This document shows, piece after piece, positions 48,216 to 60,401 of a stretch of 64,000 bases of DNA. Position 1 is the first letter of the stretch. Every line of letters begins with the position of its first letter. The DNA comes from Druceiella hillmani (taxonomy: Eukaryota; Arthropoda; Insecta; Lepidoptera; Hepialidae), in NCBI GenBank assembly GCA_039881145.1, contig JAYKKI010000038.1, forward strand, positions 6,126,501-6,190,500, in the 5' to 3' direction. The notes under the pieces were generated by a model. The model had not been told where the DNA came from, ran no database searches, and was given only the letters and a program-made list of their open reading frames with translations. The position numbers and the translations under genes were made by a program.

Positions 48216-48692
48216 AAATATGTTTAAGTTAATGTGCTGCAAAACATAATTTCGATACAAAAGAAGATTCATATATTTATCATTTCCCGTTAGTTTTTTT
48301 TTAATTCATCCATATTATATATTTATAACCTTTAGGTAATGCTTCAATATGTTAAAATTTGATAATGGTTTTATTTTATTCAGTTATTATCAGAATTGTT
48401 TAAAACTTAAATGATTTTGATGTTAAATATTAGAACATCTATATCTAATCTATTATTAGCAAGCGGCACACCATTTTCTGTACTCTACCATCCACTCAAC
48501 GCGAATGCTGGCCATTGAATCCGTTGTCATCCACTCCGATTTGAAGAGCATGAAAGTTAATGTAAAGGATTATTAGAAGTGTAAATCTGCGATTTTGTAT
48601 TTTAATATGATGTTTTAACCAGTAATGATTAATTAAAGAAATAAGAATTTTCTGGTGTGCGCTTATATAACAAAGCAAAAACTTCTAAGTTT

Positions 48693-48774
<82 letters not shown>

Positions 48775-49010
48775 CCATTGATGTTATATGACGAATATTA
48801 GTTTGGCAAACCAGGAATAATGCGAGATTATTATTTTAAAATACAATTAATATACGCGTATTATCTTAAATTACCCTCAAATAAAATATTTAACACTAAC
48901 TTTTTACTCTTGAAATATTACAATGATTATATACAAAAGCATATGCTTATATTAAATTGCCCGTTATATTAAATTATACTCAAATAAAATTTTAATGAAA
49001 AAGTGTGCAT
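48216..49010. other. AT-rich non-coding stretch with a microsatellite
   Basis: Contains the (TA)n tract at 48696-48772. Nothing else recognised. Confidence 0.5.
48696..48772. repeat. (TA)n microsatellite
   Basis: About 77 bases of uninterrupted TA repeat. Confidence 0.97.
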
Positions 49011-49700
49011 GGTGCGTCTAACAAGTAGTTCACTTGATATTTAAAAATCGTACGTACGGTGTGCCTAAAAAGTAGTTTCCTTGACCGATGCCGAAGGCAG
49101 CCGAGTTTACCCGATTCAGAGTTACCGACCCGAGCGTGATAGCTGACTTTCGTTCACTGTTCAGAAAAAGTGCGCTAGTCAGTTAAAAAAATTTTGGAGA
49201 TGTTTCGAAGCTTATTTTTTTTACGACTAACGCGTTTACAGGTATAACTGGACCATTAATAAATGACTGAAACATAAATTTGAAGTTAATCTTGAGAAAA
49301 TTTGACCGTATTAGATAAATAAATGTTCAATCTTTAAATTGCAAGTTAATACAGCGGTTCGCGAATAGAGAGTTTGTTGCTCTAGTGAAAAATAACAATG
49401 GTTTTTCGAGAAGTATCACTCTGATGATTCGGTTAGATTAAGTTTGGATGATGTCTCAAACTGGATTAAACATTCTGTAATGGAGGACCTTTGCCTTGAC
49501 GAGGATTGGCTAGGGTGAGGCAGAGTTTTAGCGACGTGTCGTTGTAGCCTACATAGCGACAGGCATTGACCTTCGCGACGCCGATTGTCCCGCGCACACC
49601 CGTCTCTGAGGTTCGCCGTCGCGTTTCGTGGCGTCAATCGTAAGCATCGAGGACGTTTGCTGAATTAGAAGGTAATAATGTAATTTGCAATAAAAATATA
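49011..49700. other. Complex, less AT-rich stretch, possible decayed transposon
   Basis: GTGCGTCTAACAAGTAGTTC and GTGTGCCTAAAAAGTAGTTT are two similar sequences (about 49013 and 49060) that resemble mariner-like ends. At about 49343-49400 the plus strand reads RFANREFVALVK, similar to starts of some insect transposases. A 73-codon minus-strand frame lies at 49416-49637. No catalytic motif is visible, so this is only a suspicion. Confidence 0.25.
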
Positions 49701-50530
49701 CTTGATATCAGTGGCGGTTCTACCGAAAGGGCTATGGAACTGAATCCATCTGAATGCATTCCATCCATTTTCAAAACAACAAATTTTAAGTATTTTGTAG
49801 GTCAAAGTTTAAAATCAATATGATAAAATAAAACTGACGAAAAATCTGAAAATTAATACAAACTTTGTAAATATCAGATTTCGTAACAAACACCATATAG
49901 TGTATGTAGATATATTACATATATGTCATATAGTTACAGGTTTCGTAATAAGTTGCCCCCAGGTCTCGATTCAAAATATTGAAATAACAGTATTATTAAT
50001 GAACAGTTAAATTCACGATTTGTATGGGGCGATGTCTGAAGTTTTTTCGATATAATATAAAATGAAAGAGGCGTTCGTAAAAGAAGATATTTTTTCGAGG
50101 TTTTTTTTTCTATCATTCAAAAATATTATTTTTGTAACACCATTTATTTACATGGCTAAATATTTTCCTTAAATGTTCGTGTTTATTAAAGTAACTATAA
50201 TTTAAACTACATTTTTTACGCAACAGTTAAAACTACAATCTAAACATAAATTTAGGAAGATAATTTGTGAGAAGTTACCAAAACGCTTACTCGCGTTTTG
50301 TCACAAACATCTATCTGTTATTACAACAAATAATGTATGTGTGTTGTGGTCGTTTATCATGATATTAAATAATGAATTTGGTATAAAGAATTAAAGCCTG
50401 TGACTTGTTGTCGTTTGATAGAAAAGTGGTTTTAAATTATTTGGGCCCTCGTGACCGGTACTAAATTTAATACAACATTATTCAGAACTAAATGAAACTA
50501 CGTGATGTATTATTATTTCTGCTTTATTTA

Positions 50531-50590
50531 AATTCTTTACCATAACCTAGGTTTCGTTGTATTACAACATCTTCAGGTGGGCAATTAGCA
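50531..50590 (-). repeat. Penelope-like terminal fragment, candidate
   Basis: On the minus strand: CACCTGAAGATGTTG, a short inverted repeat (GTTGT/ACAAC) and then CGAAACCTAGGTTA. The pattern CTGA-GATG ... CGAAAC is typical of the ends of many Penelope retroelements. Only this short piece is visible. Confidence 0.3.
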
Positions 50591-50938
50591 AAGATGACAT
50601 CTTTGCAAATTTAATGCCAAATATATTCAACAATATTATTCAGTTAAAAATGAAAGTTGTATATAAAAAAAACTCGTGAATTTGTGGTGGTGACGATTTT
50701 AACGATTTTTTTATTTTTCTTGCTTAATTTATAGCAGTTCTGATCTATGGTTGAAAAATGGCGTTAGGGATTTGTTAGGGCAGCATCATAAACCTGTTGA
50801 CCGCCGCGCATGTCGTTAAAGGCGCCTGAGAAAGAAGTGTCTGTCACGCCGAGGTCACTTCTAGCAATCAATGTATTGCTAACATCTAAAGATTTTTATT
50901 TATTTGACACTATAATCAATATATTTTATCAAATTTAA

Positions 50939-50973
50939 AACAAATTATGGGTTACCTAAACCCATAATTTGTT
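50939..50973. repeat. 15-bp perfect hairpin inside the hAT-like element
   Basis: AACAAATTATGGGTT (50939-50953) pairs exactly with 50959-50973 around a 5-base ACCTA loop. Confidence 0.95.
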
Positions 50974-51437
50974 CCAAATTTGGATCGTAAATTTATTTAA
51001 AATGTAATTTATATTAGCAACTGTCAATAAAGAAAAAAAAGACACCCTACTATCTGTTTAGCGTTTTAAAAAAAACGAATAGCTGTTTATCATTTTGTTT
51101 ATTTTTATACTTAAAGTTTTTTTTGTAAAATTCATACTTTTTTGTATTTCTACATGCTTGTAGTGGTGGCGGTATTTGAAAAGGTGGGAAAAAGGTCAAT
51201 AAAATTCTGTTCTGTAAATTAATTATCATTTGTACTTTACATATGTTATCTTACTTATTATGAGGATTAGGCCAATATTTTGTGGGGATACGTCTTCAAA
51301 AAAAATCGAGTCTAAAGCTTGACCTCCTGGGTTTGACATGTCGACATGGAATAAACTAAAATAGTTTAAATCATTATTGTGGTCATAGATGGATGTCCTC
51401 CCAAAATTTTGAACCACTGACCACCACTGTTTGATAT

Positions 51438-52435
51438 GTTATAGCGTTGTTTTTTTTAATATTACAGCGAGTTAATATAAGTTATGTTATTTCAATTTTA
51501 ACTCACTTCTGGTAGACATTTAAGGATGATAATACACTGAATTGTAGTAATGTAATTTATTTAAAATACGATAATACTTGTAGTATTTCAAATGGATCCA
51601 ATAAATAAAACCAAAAAATTGAACGTCGCAATTAATAGGTTCATCGTATTCCCGTAGTTGGTTTATTGTCATTTTCAAATATGGTTTACGCATTACTCAC
51701 ATGTATGTGGATTTACTTTGTAATTATTCTTTACATTCCATTAATTTGATTATCCGCAGGTATGGCATTAGTGAAAGTAAGAAATGTTATTTGTAATCCC
51801 TTTGAATTAGATTCAAGATTCTTTTAATCAACTTAGTATTAAAATAGTCTTCTTAATTTTGACATAAATAGAAATAAACATGTAATTTTATAAGCCTATA
51901 GCAAATATAAACATTTTAATTACACTTAATGAATGCGGAAAAAATTGTAAATTGTATTTTTTTTATTATTAAAATACGATGTTAAATTTAATCAAAATTA
52001 GCTTTAATTTCTTCATTTTTATCATTTACTTACGAAAATGAGTTATTTTTATGAATACAATATTTTTAGAAAGTAATAAAATACATATTTAAAAAAGCTG
52101 TCAGAAAATTTGTTCTTATTTTCGTCAAATGAGAAAATAAACGGAAGTGCCTTTTAATATTTGTATATTATAGTATTTATGTAATAGTGTTTATTTTGAA
52201 TGGATTATAAAGAGAAACAATTCAATATAAAGTTAGATTTGAAAGGCTCATTTTCCTACAAGTTTACAGTTCAAAAGTAAACATTTCAAAAACAGTCTTT
52301 AACATTTATAAATATTAAAAGTAAAACATAGTCTTTGTAAATAGATTGAGATAAAGTAAGATAAATTCTGTCAAATAAATAGTATTGAGTGCCCACAGAG
52401 AAAATATATTTCATAATAGACCGATTATACGAAAA
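51438..52435. other. AT-rich non-coding stretch
   Basis: Nothing recognised. Confidence 0.5.
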
Positions 52436-52439
52436 GCGT

Positions 52440-52645
52440 TTGCGTAATTCCCACAGCCGTGTAACGCCACCGCGAGGCACGGTCCTTTTGGAAGTTTAGT
52501 ACGAAAGCGTATCTTATGCATTTTACATGAGCAGCACCGGCGCGCCTGTCTAGGTGTGCACGCTGCACGCACGCTCACACGCGCGCGCACACACACGCGC
52601 GCGCGCCCGTCATAACATGCCCCCGGCCGCCGCTACGCCTTGCTA
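52440..52645. promoter_or_regulatory. GC-rich islet containing a CG/CA alternating tract
   Basis: GC-rich patch with about 55 bases of alternating purine-pyrimidine (52555-52610, mixed CA and CG units) able to adopt Z-DNA. Frames over it are Arg/His/Ala-rich artefacts. Confidence 0.4.
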
Positions 52646-53275
52646 CTGTTTAATGAACTTTCCTTCAAACGAGTTTCCAAAACTTGGCTCCGGACTGCGC
52701 TTCCGTACTTTCATCGGCTTTTCTATGGCAGACCAACTTTACAAATCCGCACATCAGTCGCAGTGAAGCTGGTCTGTTAGTACTCTGTAAATTTGTTATA
52801 AAAATTTGAAATAAGCTAAGTCATTCGGAAGTGATCGGATTTAGAATCGTTTTGAGTGAATTCTAATAATTTTTAAAAATAATATCACAGGTAATTAGCG
52901 CTGTGTCGGAAGACGTTTCTCCACATTTTAAAAAGCTTATCAGTGATCATATTTCTTTTTTCTAACAAAGGTTACTTACAGTTAACACGGTATGTTAACT
53001 AGATGGCCAATAAATAATGGATTAAAATATATAAAAATCGCAATATACATTTTCGGATTTAATTTCCACGGTTATTATTATATTGTGTTCATTTGATTTC
53101 ATTTATATTCTAAAATATGATCGATTTGTGCTTATACCTTTTGGCATTTGGTACATAAACATATATAGACACATAAACATATATATGATAACAGAGAGAC
53201 AAAGTTTTCATTGATCATGGACTCAATTTAGAGCTTAACCAAAATTTGTTGTTATTTGAAATAAATCAGCAAGTA
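52646..53275. other. AT-rich non-coding stretch
   Basis: Nothing recognised. Confidence 0.5.
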
Positions 53276-53279
53276 CTAG

Positions 53280-53725
53280 CTGCGCAGTTCGCACGAGCCA
53301 AATTAACGTTCTACGAGATGAAAGTCAATCGGATACGGTGGCGGTGAGAGGAAATGTAAAAGCGACATCGAGCTTATTAACGATCGATACGGCAATTAAA
53401 AAGAAATCGTCGAATCAAAACGAGCCACCGTCGTCAGCCCACTCGAACACATCATCCGCACATCGCAGACACTGCGGCTAATTTGAATTGAATGTGGACA
53501 AATGAGCAAAAGTTGACAAGTCAATATGCGCGCACATTGAATGGGTAGTGTTTTGTCTGTCTCGGGAAGAAGCAAAATTGAGTATCGATGCGGACAATTG
53601 AATGAGTTCAAATTGAGCTTTACAAATTAAAGCTACGTCGCCATTCATATGTCACTGAGCTTTAAGACTTTATAGCAGACGACGCGACGGCGGCGGCGAG
53701 AGCGCGTGGCCGCTTGCTTATTTGT
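53280..53725. promoter_or_regulatory. Islet of complex, less AT-rich sequence
   Basis: About 440 bases of balanced composition, free of long frames on the plus strand, ending in a CGGCGGCGGCG run near 53690. It contains GACAATTGAATG and ACATTGAATGGG, two related motifs around ATTGAATG. Candidate conserved non-coding element. Confidence 0.35.
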
Positions 53726-54267
53726 TCATTTATAAAGTTTAGTGTTATTATAGGTACTGTTTTTGCGTTTTCGTCTCAACGTTTAGTACCTATTGACATG
53801 ATTTGCCGATACCCGTTTGTTACGTTTATTAGTCACGTAATTTGCTTCTGTTTTTTAATTCAAATTAATTGCAAATCGCTCTTATGCTAATATAGTTACT
53901 GAAAAGTTTGGTAAACTTATTTCCTAATTTTGCCAATATTAGTTGATAAAAACCTGCATAAAATTGCGCATGAAAAAGTTGGATCGACAGTCGACTGCTC
54001 ATAGGTACAAATGGTTTTGGACAACCATGTATTTGAATTAATGTAATGTAATGGAATTGCACAAAAGATCGTCCGTAGTTGCAAAATTTCTAAATTATAG
54101 GATGGCTCTTTGTGTCTTTTTTCATTTTCTCCTGGTTGTAATATATTTTTCAGAACATTTTATGTGGTTTGATTGTATTTTGAATTTTTAAGTGCTTTTA
54201 TGTAATGTCGTTAAACATTTAATATTTTTGAAAAGAGTGAGATATTTCAAGACCAGCAAAAAAAAAT

Positions 54268-54307
<40 letters not shown>

Positions 54308-57300
54308 GGAAAGAACCTTGCTTCCTTATATAGGAGTAGAGTGTACAAGCTACACATAGTTTTTGCACGCCCTGCTTGGATTTAGAACGAAAACACTACA
54401 ATACAGCATAAAATCTAAAGTATGTAATAAAACATTACTTCTTTAAATATCTACCTACCGGTAGTCTGCAAATGTGTGTGCTAGACAAAATATAAACTTA
54501 GTAAAAACGTTTTATAATTCCTAATTGAACAAATTAAACTTTTAATATTTATACACTCTTAGTTGAGTTAAATATGAACATTTGCTTTGTAGGACAATTC
54601 TGTATCGTTACAAATCCATTGTGTAGTTTGGTAGTTTTCATTCACCACTTATTTCCTGTATTTGAATTGACTGCTAGTCTAGTCACTATCATCCTGGGAT
54701 ATCATCGAAGATTTAAAAAAAATTCCCGGTACGTGCTACAAGGAAACACATCTATATTTGAATGCATTATCGAACAATTTTGGGAAAACATCCAAACCAA
54801 ATAGTGCATATTATTTGTCTGTTTATACATGACCTTTATAGATTTATGCAACATTATTATTAATACAAGTGTTTTTCTTTGTTTTCCTTAAATTCACACA
54901 AGACATATAGGGGCTGTAAAGAAAAAAAGATTTACAAAGAGACCTTTACAGAAAGTTCATTATATTAATGACAAGTTTAAAATTGTTGGTACCATTATTT
55001 ATATAAGTTCTAAAATACACATTTTACAAAAAATATTATTAATAATTATCAGTAATCATATTAAATTATTTTTGCTGTATTACCAGAGTATGAAAAGTTA
55101 GGTTACATTTTGCTCTTTCGGTTTTTGAACTCGGCCGAAAAACGTGTGCTCTATAATTAAAAAAATATTATTTACGACCAGTGACGATACGTAAGAGACT
55201 AACGCAGGGAGCCAATCGAAATTTAGTGTCAATTAATTTATATATAAGCCAAGCAAGCTGATCGACTGGCGATACCAGTTTCTAAATAAGCATAACTGGT
55301 CACCTGTTCATTTCACATTTTTGGCAAACTCAATTTCCTCAAATATAAGACAATTTCTGTTACTTATCTTGTTAGTGCATATTGAAATTTGACTTCAAAT
55401 TTCTATAATCAATTGAAATTAATGAATTGTATAATGGCAGCAACGTATGTAACGATTAAGTTCGGTACGCTGAGCAAGAAAGATAGTCGTAAATCTATCG
55501 TCTGATACAAACTGAACTGACCTGATGGATCAATTGAAATTGAAGTGAAAACTTGTAAGTGAATGAAAAAAAACATAGGCAATATAAATGGCATATATTA
55601 ACTTATTTATAAATATAACACGTTAGGAGTTACCAATAATTAACAAAAATTAAGCGAACGGTATTAGGCACAGAATGTAATTACTTTAAAGATAAAGAGA
55701 GGTCATCCTCTCACTTGGATACGGCGGGAGATACGGTTTGTATCCTTTTTTCCAGTTTTAATATCTTTGGGAGAATGTGACTACTTGTGATGTTTTGATC
55801 TTACTTTATAACATTTCACAGTTCAGGCAATTCTGAGTTATTTAAATTGCGGTTTGCGCTTTAAAGATTCATGTAGTGCATGGAAAATTCAAGTATCCAT
55901 TAATAATGTTTCCTCATGTATACAAAAACTATGACACAATTACGTGTAAAATATATATTTTGTTTAAGAATTAATTTAATACAATTTTGCCAAAATTTAT
56001 ATTTTCCGAAGCTTTAGTTTGTCCACATGGGACAAAAGGCCGAAGAGAACAATGGTATCAACATAAAAAGAGAAAAGTGCTTGTTATTTTCCCGGATTTC
56101 ATTTTGAAAGGATGAGACAATGGTACAATTTTAATTAGAATTTCCATGAAATAGAAAATTATCACATAAGCAAAGAAAAAATAGGAATAACTGTATCCGT
56201 TAAATCACAAGCAAAAGAACTGTTATAATCGTCGGTTTTACTGTCACGTAGGAACTTGTACCGTACACCGATAAAGGACGACACGATAAGATAAATTCTG
56301 AACAAATATTTTGGAATATATCCAAACATACACAAATATCATGAATGTCAGAAAAATAATTTTAAAAGGCTTAGTGTTTTATATTACATTTTGTTCATAA
56401 TTTTTGCTGTAAGGAATGGAAGAACTGTTTTTGATTGTGTTGTAAGTATTTAGATACGGTGTAAAATTGCCAACTTGTTCCTTTGTCACCATCTACATCC
56501 TTGATGACATTGAATAAATTTGAGTTGCACTTTCTTCACTACGCGGAATAACACATTTGATAAAATGGACAGAATAGGAGGAACAACCAATGGATCGATC
56601 TGGATGTCAGTGGTGTCACGCTTAAAAATATATTAATTTGAAAATGATTGACGATAGATACATGACGACGTTGAATTCAATAAACACGTTCAATGAAAAC
56701 GTGTGCAGCGATGCAGATTAATTTATTTTAGCTCTAGCCTTCGTTCTGTGAGCATGGTATTCGAGGTGTTATTTTTTCTGCTTTTACACTTTATCAAATA
56801 CCTCAATGTTTAATACTTGTTAATATATCACCCTTTTAATTGGGACAATTTTGCAAAAATTACAAAATATTCACAATGAACACTTGAATAATTATAGAAA
56901 ACGTTAATAAGAGGAAAAATCAATAAATGGGAATTCATGAAGTCTGGGATATTTTATGCTGAGCATTAATGGACTTGGCAAGAGGGGCTTAAAATTGAAG
57001 CCTCATGCCGCCATATATTTCCCGCAAGGCACGTAATATAATTCTTATGTGCCATATGAGCATGCTGCTGTATTATACGGCTTCTAACTGGCGACTATGT
57101 CTCGATACAGACTTGTCTGATTTCTTCTTTAAATATCGTCAACTGTTTTGAAAGTTTTTCTGAACTAAAAAATATTGGATACTTTATATCGAAACGAAAA
57201 TCGTAAAGACTTATCTTCTTAAAAACATATAGATTAATTTTTCTTAACTTTTTCAGGTTGTAAGTAATTTGTAACGAGTGATTTGGAGTAAAGTTTTCCG

Positions 57301-57655
57301 TATACGGAAATCAAGAGCGCCAAAACGGAAAACTGTTTAAATGACCGATACTATTGAGCAATAACGTTTACAGTTCCTGGTTTGAGGATGGTGAAACCAA
57401 GTTCTGCCATTCCTTAAATTTTACTCGTGAAAGGTAAAATATTAATGGCATAAACGTAACACGAACGATTGCTTCTTTGATGGTGTACCAAAGTTGTTAG
57501 TGTCACTCGTCAAAGTTGTTAGGTTTTGTTGGTTGTCGGGATTAACCAAACATTATAATTTCAAGTTATAACTTTACTCTTGCTGTTTATATCAGTCATA
57601 CTGAATATATAAGTTAATTTTGATTTTTTTTATTTAAAAGAGTATACTAAAAATA
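53726..57655. other. AT-rich non-coding stretch
   Basis: Contains the short (TA)n at 54269-54306 and a nested palindrome at 57292-57334 (TTCCGTATACGGAA inside 10-base arms AGTTTTCCGT/ACGGAAAACT). The ATG frame at 54574-54804 (76 codons) has no motif. No gene recognised. Confidence 0.45.
54269..54306. repeat. (TA)n microsatellite, short
   Basis: About 38 bases of TA repeat. Confidence 0.95.
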
Positions 57656-57679
57656 CGACAAATTCAAACATGAAATAAT

Positions 57680-58330
57680 AAAAAAGCGCTTCCAGCGGAT
57701 TGCAAGTCGACTCACAACGAAACAAATCGTTAAATAGAACGTTCAATAACAACGCGATGCGTCCGTGAGTCGAGCGTTATCCGCTACGCGATCTTCCCGT
57801 ACCGGACCGGACGTGGCCCGTCGCCCGCATTCATAGGTAACTGACATAAAATCAATCTTCGTGACATGCTAAGCTTAACACCGAAATAATGTAAATTATT
57901 GCTCGTAAAAGTGTCATTTTCGACGTACAACCACACGCTCGCACACGCGGCTGCACACGCACACGTTTGCGTTGTTTGCGTAAAATTTCACGCTGGTGTG
58001 GGTAGACGCCATGACATTTACATACCGCCATTACAATCCGTGCGAGTGAGATGGCGCGCGCGGGATTCCCGCCCAAGGGAGACGGTGCAAGGCGGGAAAT
58101 GCGCGCGCGCGAGCGGGACGACCGTACGATGGAAACGGCGAGTGGGCGGGGGATTACATTATGTCGTAGTAGCGAGTAGGGAAAGCAATCGATATTCGGT
58201 GTCGGGTTCGGGCGCTGGCTTTGATTCGCGCCGCTTTCCCCGAGCGTGCGTCCTTATGTAAGGACGTATTATCAATTTATAATGGCTGTATATAATATTG
58301 ACCGTAGATCACCCGGCCCGGGATGTGACA
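57680..58330. promoter_or_regulatory. Large GC/CpG-rich islet
   Basis: CpG-rich from about 57700, interrupted near 57850-57900 and densest at 58040-58160 (GGCGCGCGCGGG and GCGCGCGCGCGAGCGG). A 120-codon plus frame (57899-58261) and a minus frame overlap it without motifs. Candidate CpG-rich promoter or enhancer. Confidence 0.4.
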
Positions 58331-58602
58331 TTACAGTAGCGTTATTCGCTCGCCGAGAATGTTATTTCTCAAACGTTGGAGGTCTATTTGTGCGGTACAG
58401 ATGTCCTATTGATATGATACATTATTATTATTACATTATTCTTATTACCGTTATATTATTAAGTTAATGCGAGAGAACATCACTAATTAAACGATTGTCC
58501 ACAAACAAAGGTCATAGATGCTCTTTTTTTCTCCTACTTATCTCTTCCATTAAACGAGTATCTGAAAGCATTACTTGAAGTACTGTAATAGTAGTAGTAC
58601 TT

Positions 58603-58685
58603 GAATATTAAGACTATCCTGAAATAATGACACACGCATAGTTCGTTTCAAGACGTGTGATTACATCAGGATAATTTCAATATTC
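58603..58685. ncRNA. Pre-miRNA-like hairpin, candidate
   Basis: GAATATT at 58603 pairs with AATATTC ending at 58685. Inside, ACTATCCTGA faces TCAGGATAAT, and GACACACG faces CGTGTGATT, around a loop of about 16 bases. The arm length (about 33 pairs with small internal loops) suits an animal pre-miRNA. I recognise no known miRNA; a foldback repeat is the alternative. Confidence 0.3.
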
Positions 58686-59379
58686 AGATAATGTAAATAG
58701 TTGGGGAATTGTTTTTGTAGTCGATGATATATTATATAACTAATAATTGACAAATAATAAGCGTAAAGAAAGGCAATCTCTCCAGAAGATTAACTATTAT
58801 TCTATTCTTTTAAGTTAAAGGTGGCTATATTTTCCCAAAAAAACTGATCGATTATATTTATATGGAGACGAACAAAAAAATTGGTCAAGTTTAAGTCGGA
58901 CTGTCAACTTGCATCGTATATATTTTACGTGTATTTTTAAAATGTTGCATGTAAACGTAACAGTGGTAAAAATTTCAGTTTTCATAGAGTGTGTTTGTAT
59001 TTTTATTTTTGTGGAAATTTCAGATTTTCAAACTGAAGAAATATAAAAATAGACAAGACATTTATTATGATTAGGATGCCTTTGGGGTATTACTCAGAAA
59101 ATACATGCTGTTATATTTTAAACCGACTATATAACGACACTATTCGGTTTGGGCAAACATTTTGTTTTTCTATCAATGTTTTCATTTATGGGAGGACGCA
59201 AAAAAATAACAAATTATTTAAGCTACTACTTTGTTTGGAGCACGCACCTGAAAAAGTCACTGTAGACATCCCAAAAAGGGATTAGTAGCTACAAGATCGT
59301 AAGTGACCATTGTATGCCCGTCCGGATGGACATATTGAAATTATAGAGAAATTCTAAGGGCTAAAAAGCGAAATAATCA
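58686..59379. other. AT-rich non-coding stretch
   Basis: An ATG frame at 59067-59285 (72 codons, ...LLLCLEHAPEKVTVDIPKRD) has no motif I recognise. Nothing else stands out. Confidence 0.45.
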
Positions 59380-59381
59380 TA

Positions 59382-60399
59382 TTAGGTATGAAACTAATAA
59401 ATACGATACTTTTTTTCAGACACATCTCAAATAGGGCACACAAAGAGTGTAGCTGGAAAGAAGCAAACGATTGTTTCCAGTTGATGCAACTAAGTTTCAG
59501 CAAGTAAAGGAAAGAATAAACAAAATATGGAAACTTCAAGAAGGGAATTTAAAGCACTCTCGCTCCATGGATTCCGTTCTGTGACAAAACGAGGGAAGCA
59601 ACTCGCTATGTTTGCGCCACTACGGGTCCAGGTCTAGTCTCATAGGATATAGTCGTAAATTGGTTTGAAATGAGGCGAACTTAACCTGGTCATGCTCTCA
59701 CACTGAAAAAATAAAAATTATATTATGACTTGACTGGAAATATTTTGTTTGGCTACTGCAAGATTCCTTTGTAACTTCAGAAGACGCCGACGTGTATTTC
59801 GAGCTACTGAGTCCCAATGTAGCAATTATTGGCTAAATTATATTATTACAGGATATGAAAAGTTGATGAGATTTATTAATTTTTAGGGTAGGTGCCGAGG
59901 CTAGGAACTGGAGATGACATTGATCAAAAGGTTCTATTAAGTGTGTGGCGGGATATTTACCCAGAACTCCTACGAATTGATAATACAATTACTTTCAACA
60001 TATACTGCAACTATGGAGCAAAGTCATGGTGACTTTAACTCTTACAAATCAAGGCAAAAGTGTATTTTTATATGATAATACTCGACCCAAAATAGCAAAA
60101 GTGATACGTAAAAATACTTTCAATTTGATGAACTGTGTTTACCTATCTACTCTGTCTCTCATCTTTCGACTATCATCTATTTCGCTTGCTGTCTAATTAT
60201 GTATGTGATACAAATTTAAAGGCGTAAGATTAAACTTTACCAATTTTTCAGTCAAAAGTAGAATGAATTTTATCTCCGTGTACGCGCTGGCGACAAGTCA
60301 TAAATAACGATGATACTCATTTAATTGAAGATTTATGTTATTAATAAGAAATATATTATTTTGTAAATTGAACTGGAGCTTTGGTAGTTGTCAACCTAA
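59382..60399 (+). mobile_element. Mariner-type transposon remnant with both ends
   Basis: The left end TTAGGTATGAAACTAATAAA (59382-59401) and the complement of the right end, TTAGGTTGACAACTACCAAA (60399-60380), agree at 14 of 20 positions without gaps. Both are flanked by TA (59380-59381 and 60400-60401), the mariner target. At 1.02 kb it is shorter than the usual 1.3 kb, in line with internal deletions. It encloses the transposase relic at 59770-60344. Confidence 0.82.
59770..60344 (+). pseudogene. Mariner transposase, C-terminal two thirds, broken
   Basis: The copy is read across frames. After an uncertain start (YFELLS, about 59798) comes NYIITGYEKLMRF (about 59838-59875), where mariner proteins normally have TGDEKW; the first catalytic Asp is replaced by Tyr. 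Next is KVLLSVWRDIYPELL (about 59929-59973), matching the usual K.LL.VWWD segment. KSVFLYDNTRPKIAK follows (about 60057-60100), in place of HDNARPH, keeping the second Asp. Then a shifted frame gives SFDYHLFRLL (about 60164-60193), equivalent to PSDYHLFRSL and its third Asp. Finally RWRQVINNDDTHLIED lies at 60285-60332, the C-terminal ERW..VI segment, before a TAA at 60342-60344. Several stops and frameshifts make it inactive. The DNA-binding N-terminal domain is not readable between 59402 and 59770. Confidence 0.85.
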
Positions 60400-60401
60400 T
60401 A

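Larger units (their letters stand above)
49709..51429. mobile_element. Non-autonomous hAT-like element with target duplication
   Basis: The left end CAGTGGCGGTTC (from 49709) matches the complement of the right end CAGTGGTGGTCA (to 51429) at 10 of 12 bases. The flanking 8 bases are CTTGATAT (49701-49708) and TTTGATAT (51430-51437), differing at one position. An 8-bp duplication with CAGTG-type ends is the hallmark of hAT transposons. The 1.72-kb interior shows no transposase: the frames at 49934-50116 and 51226-51417 lack hAT motifs. It must have been moved by an enzyme supplied elsewhere, and later changes have degraded the ends. A hairpin and a Penelope-like fragment lie inside. Confidence 0.8.

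Noticed and set aside
47826..48272. 148-codon minus-strand open frame
   Set aside because: It lies over a large GC-rich islet with competing frames on both strands; it is Arg/Ser/Ala-rich without motifs or splice signals.
55180..55270. CCAGTGACGATACG as another hAT-like end
   Set aside because: I found no matching opposite end and no 8-bp duplication.
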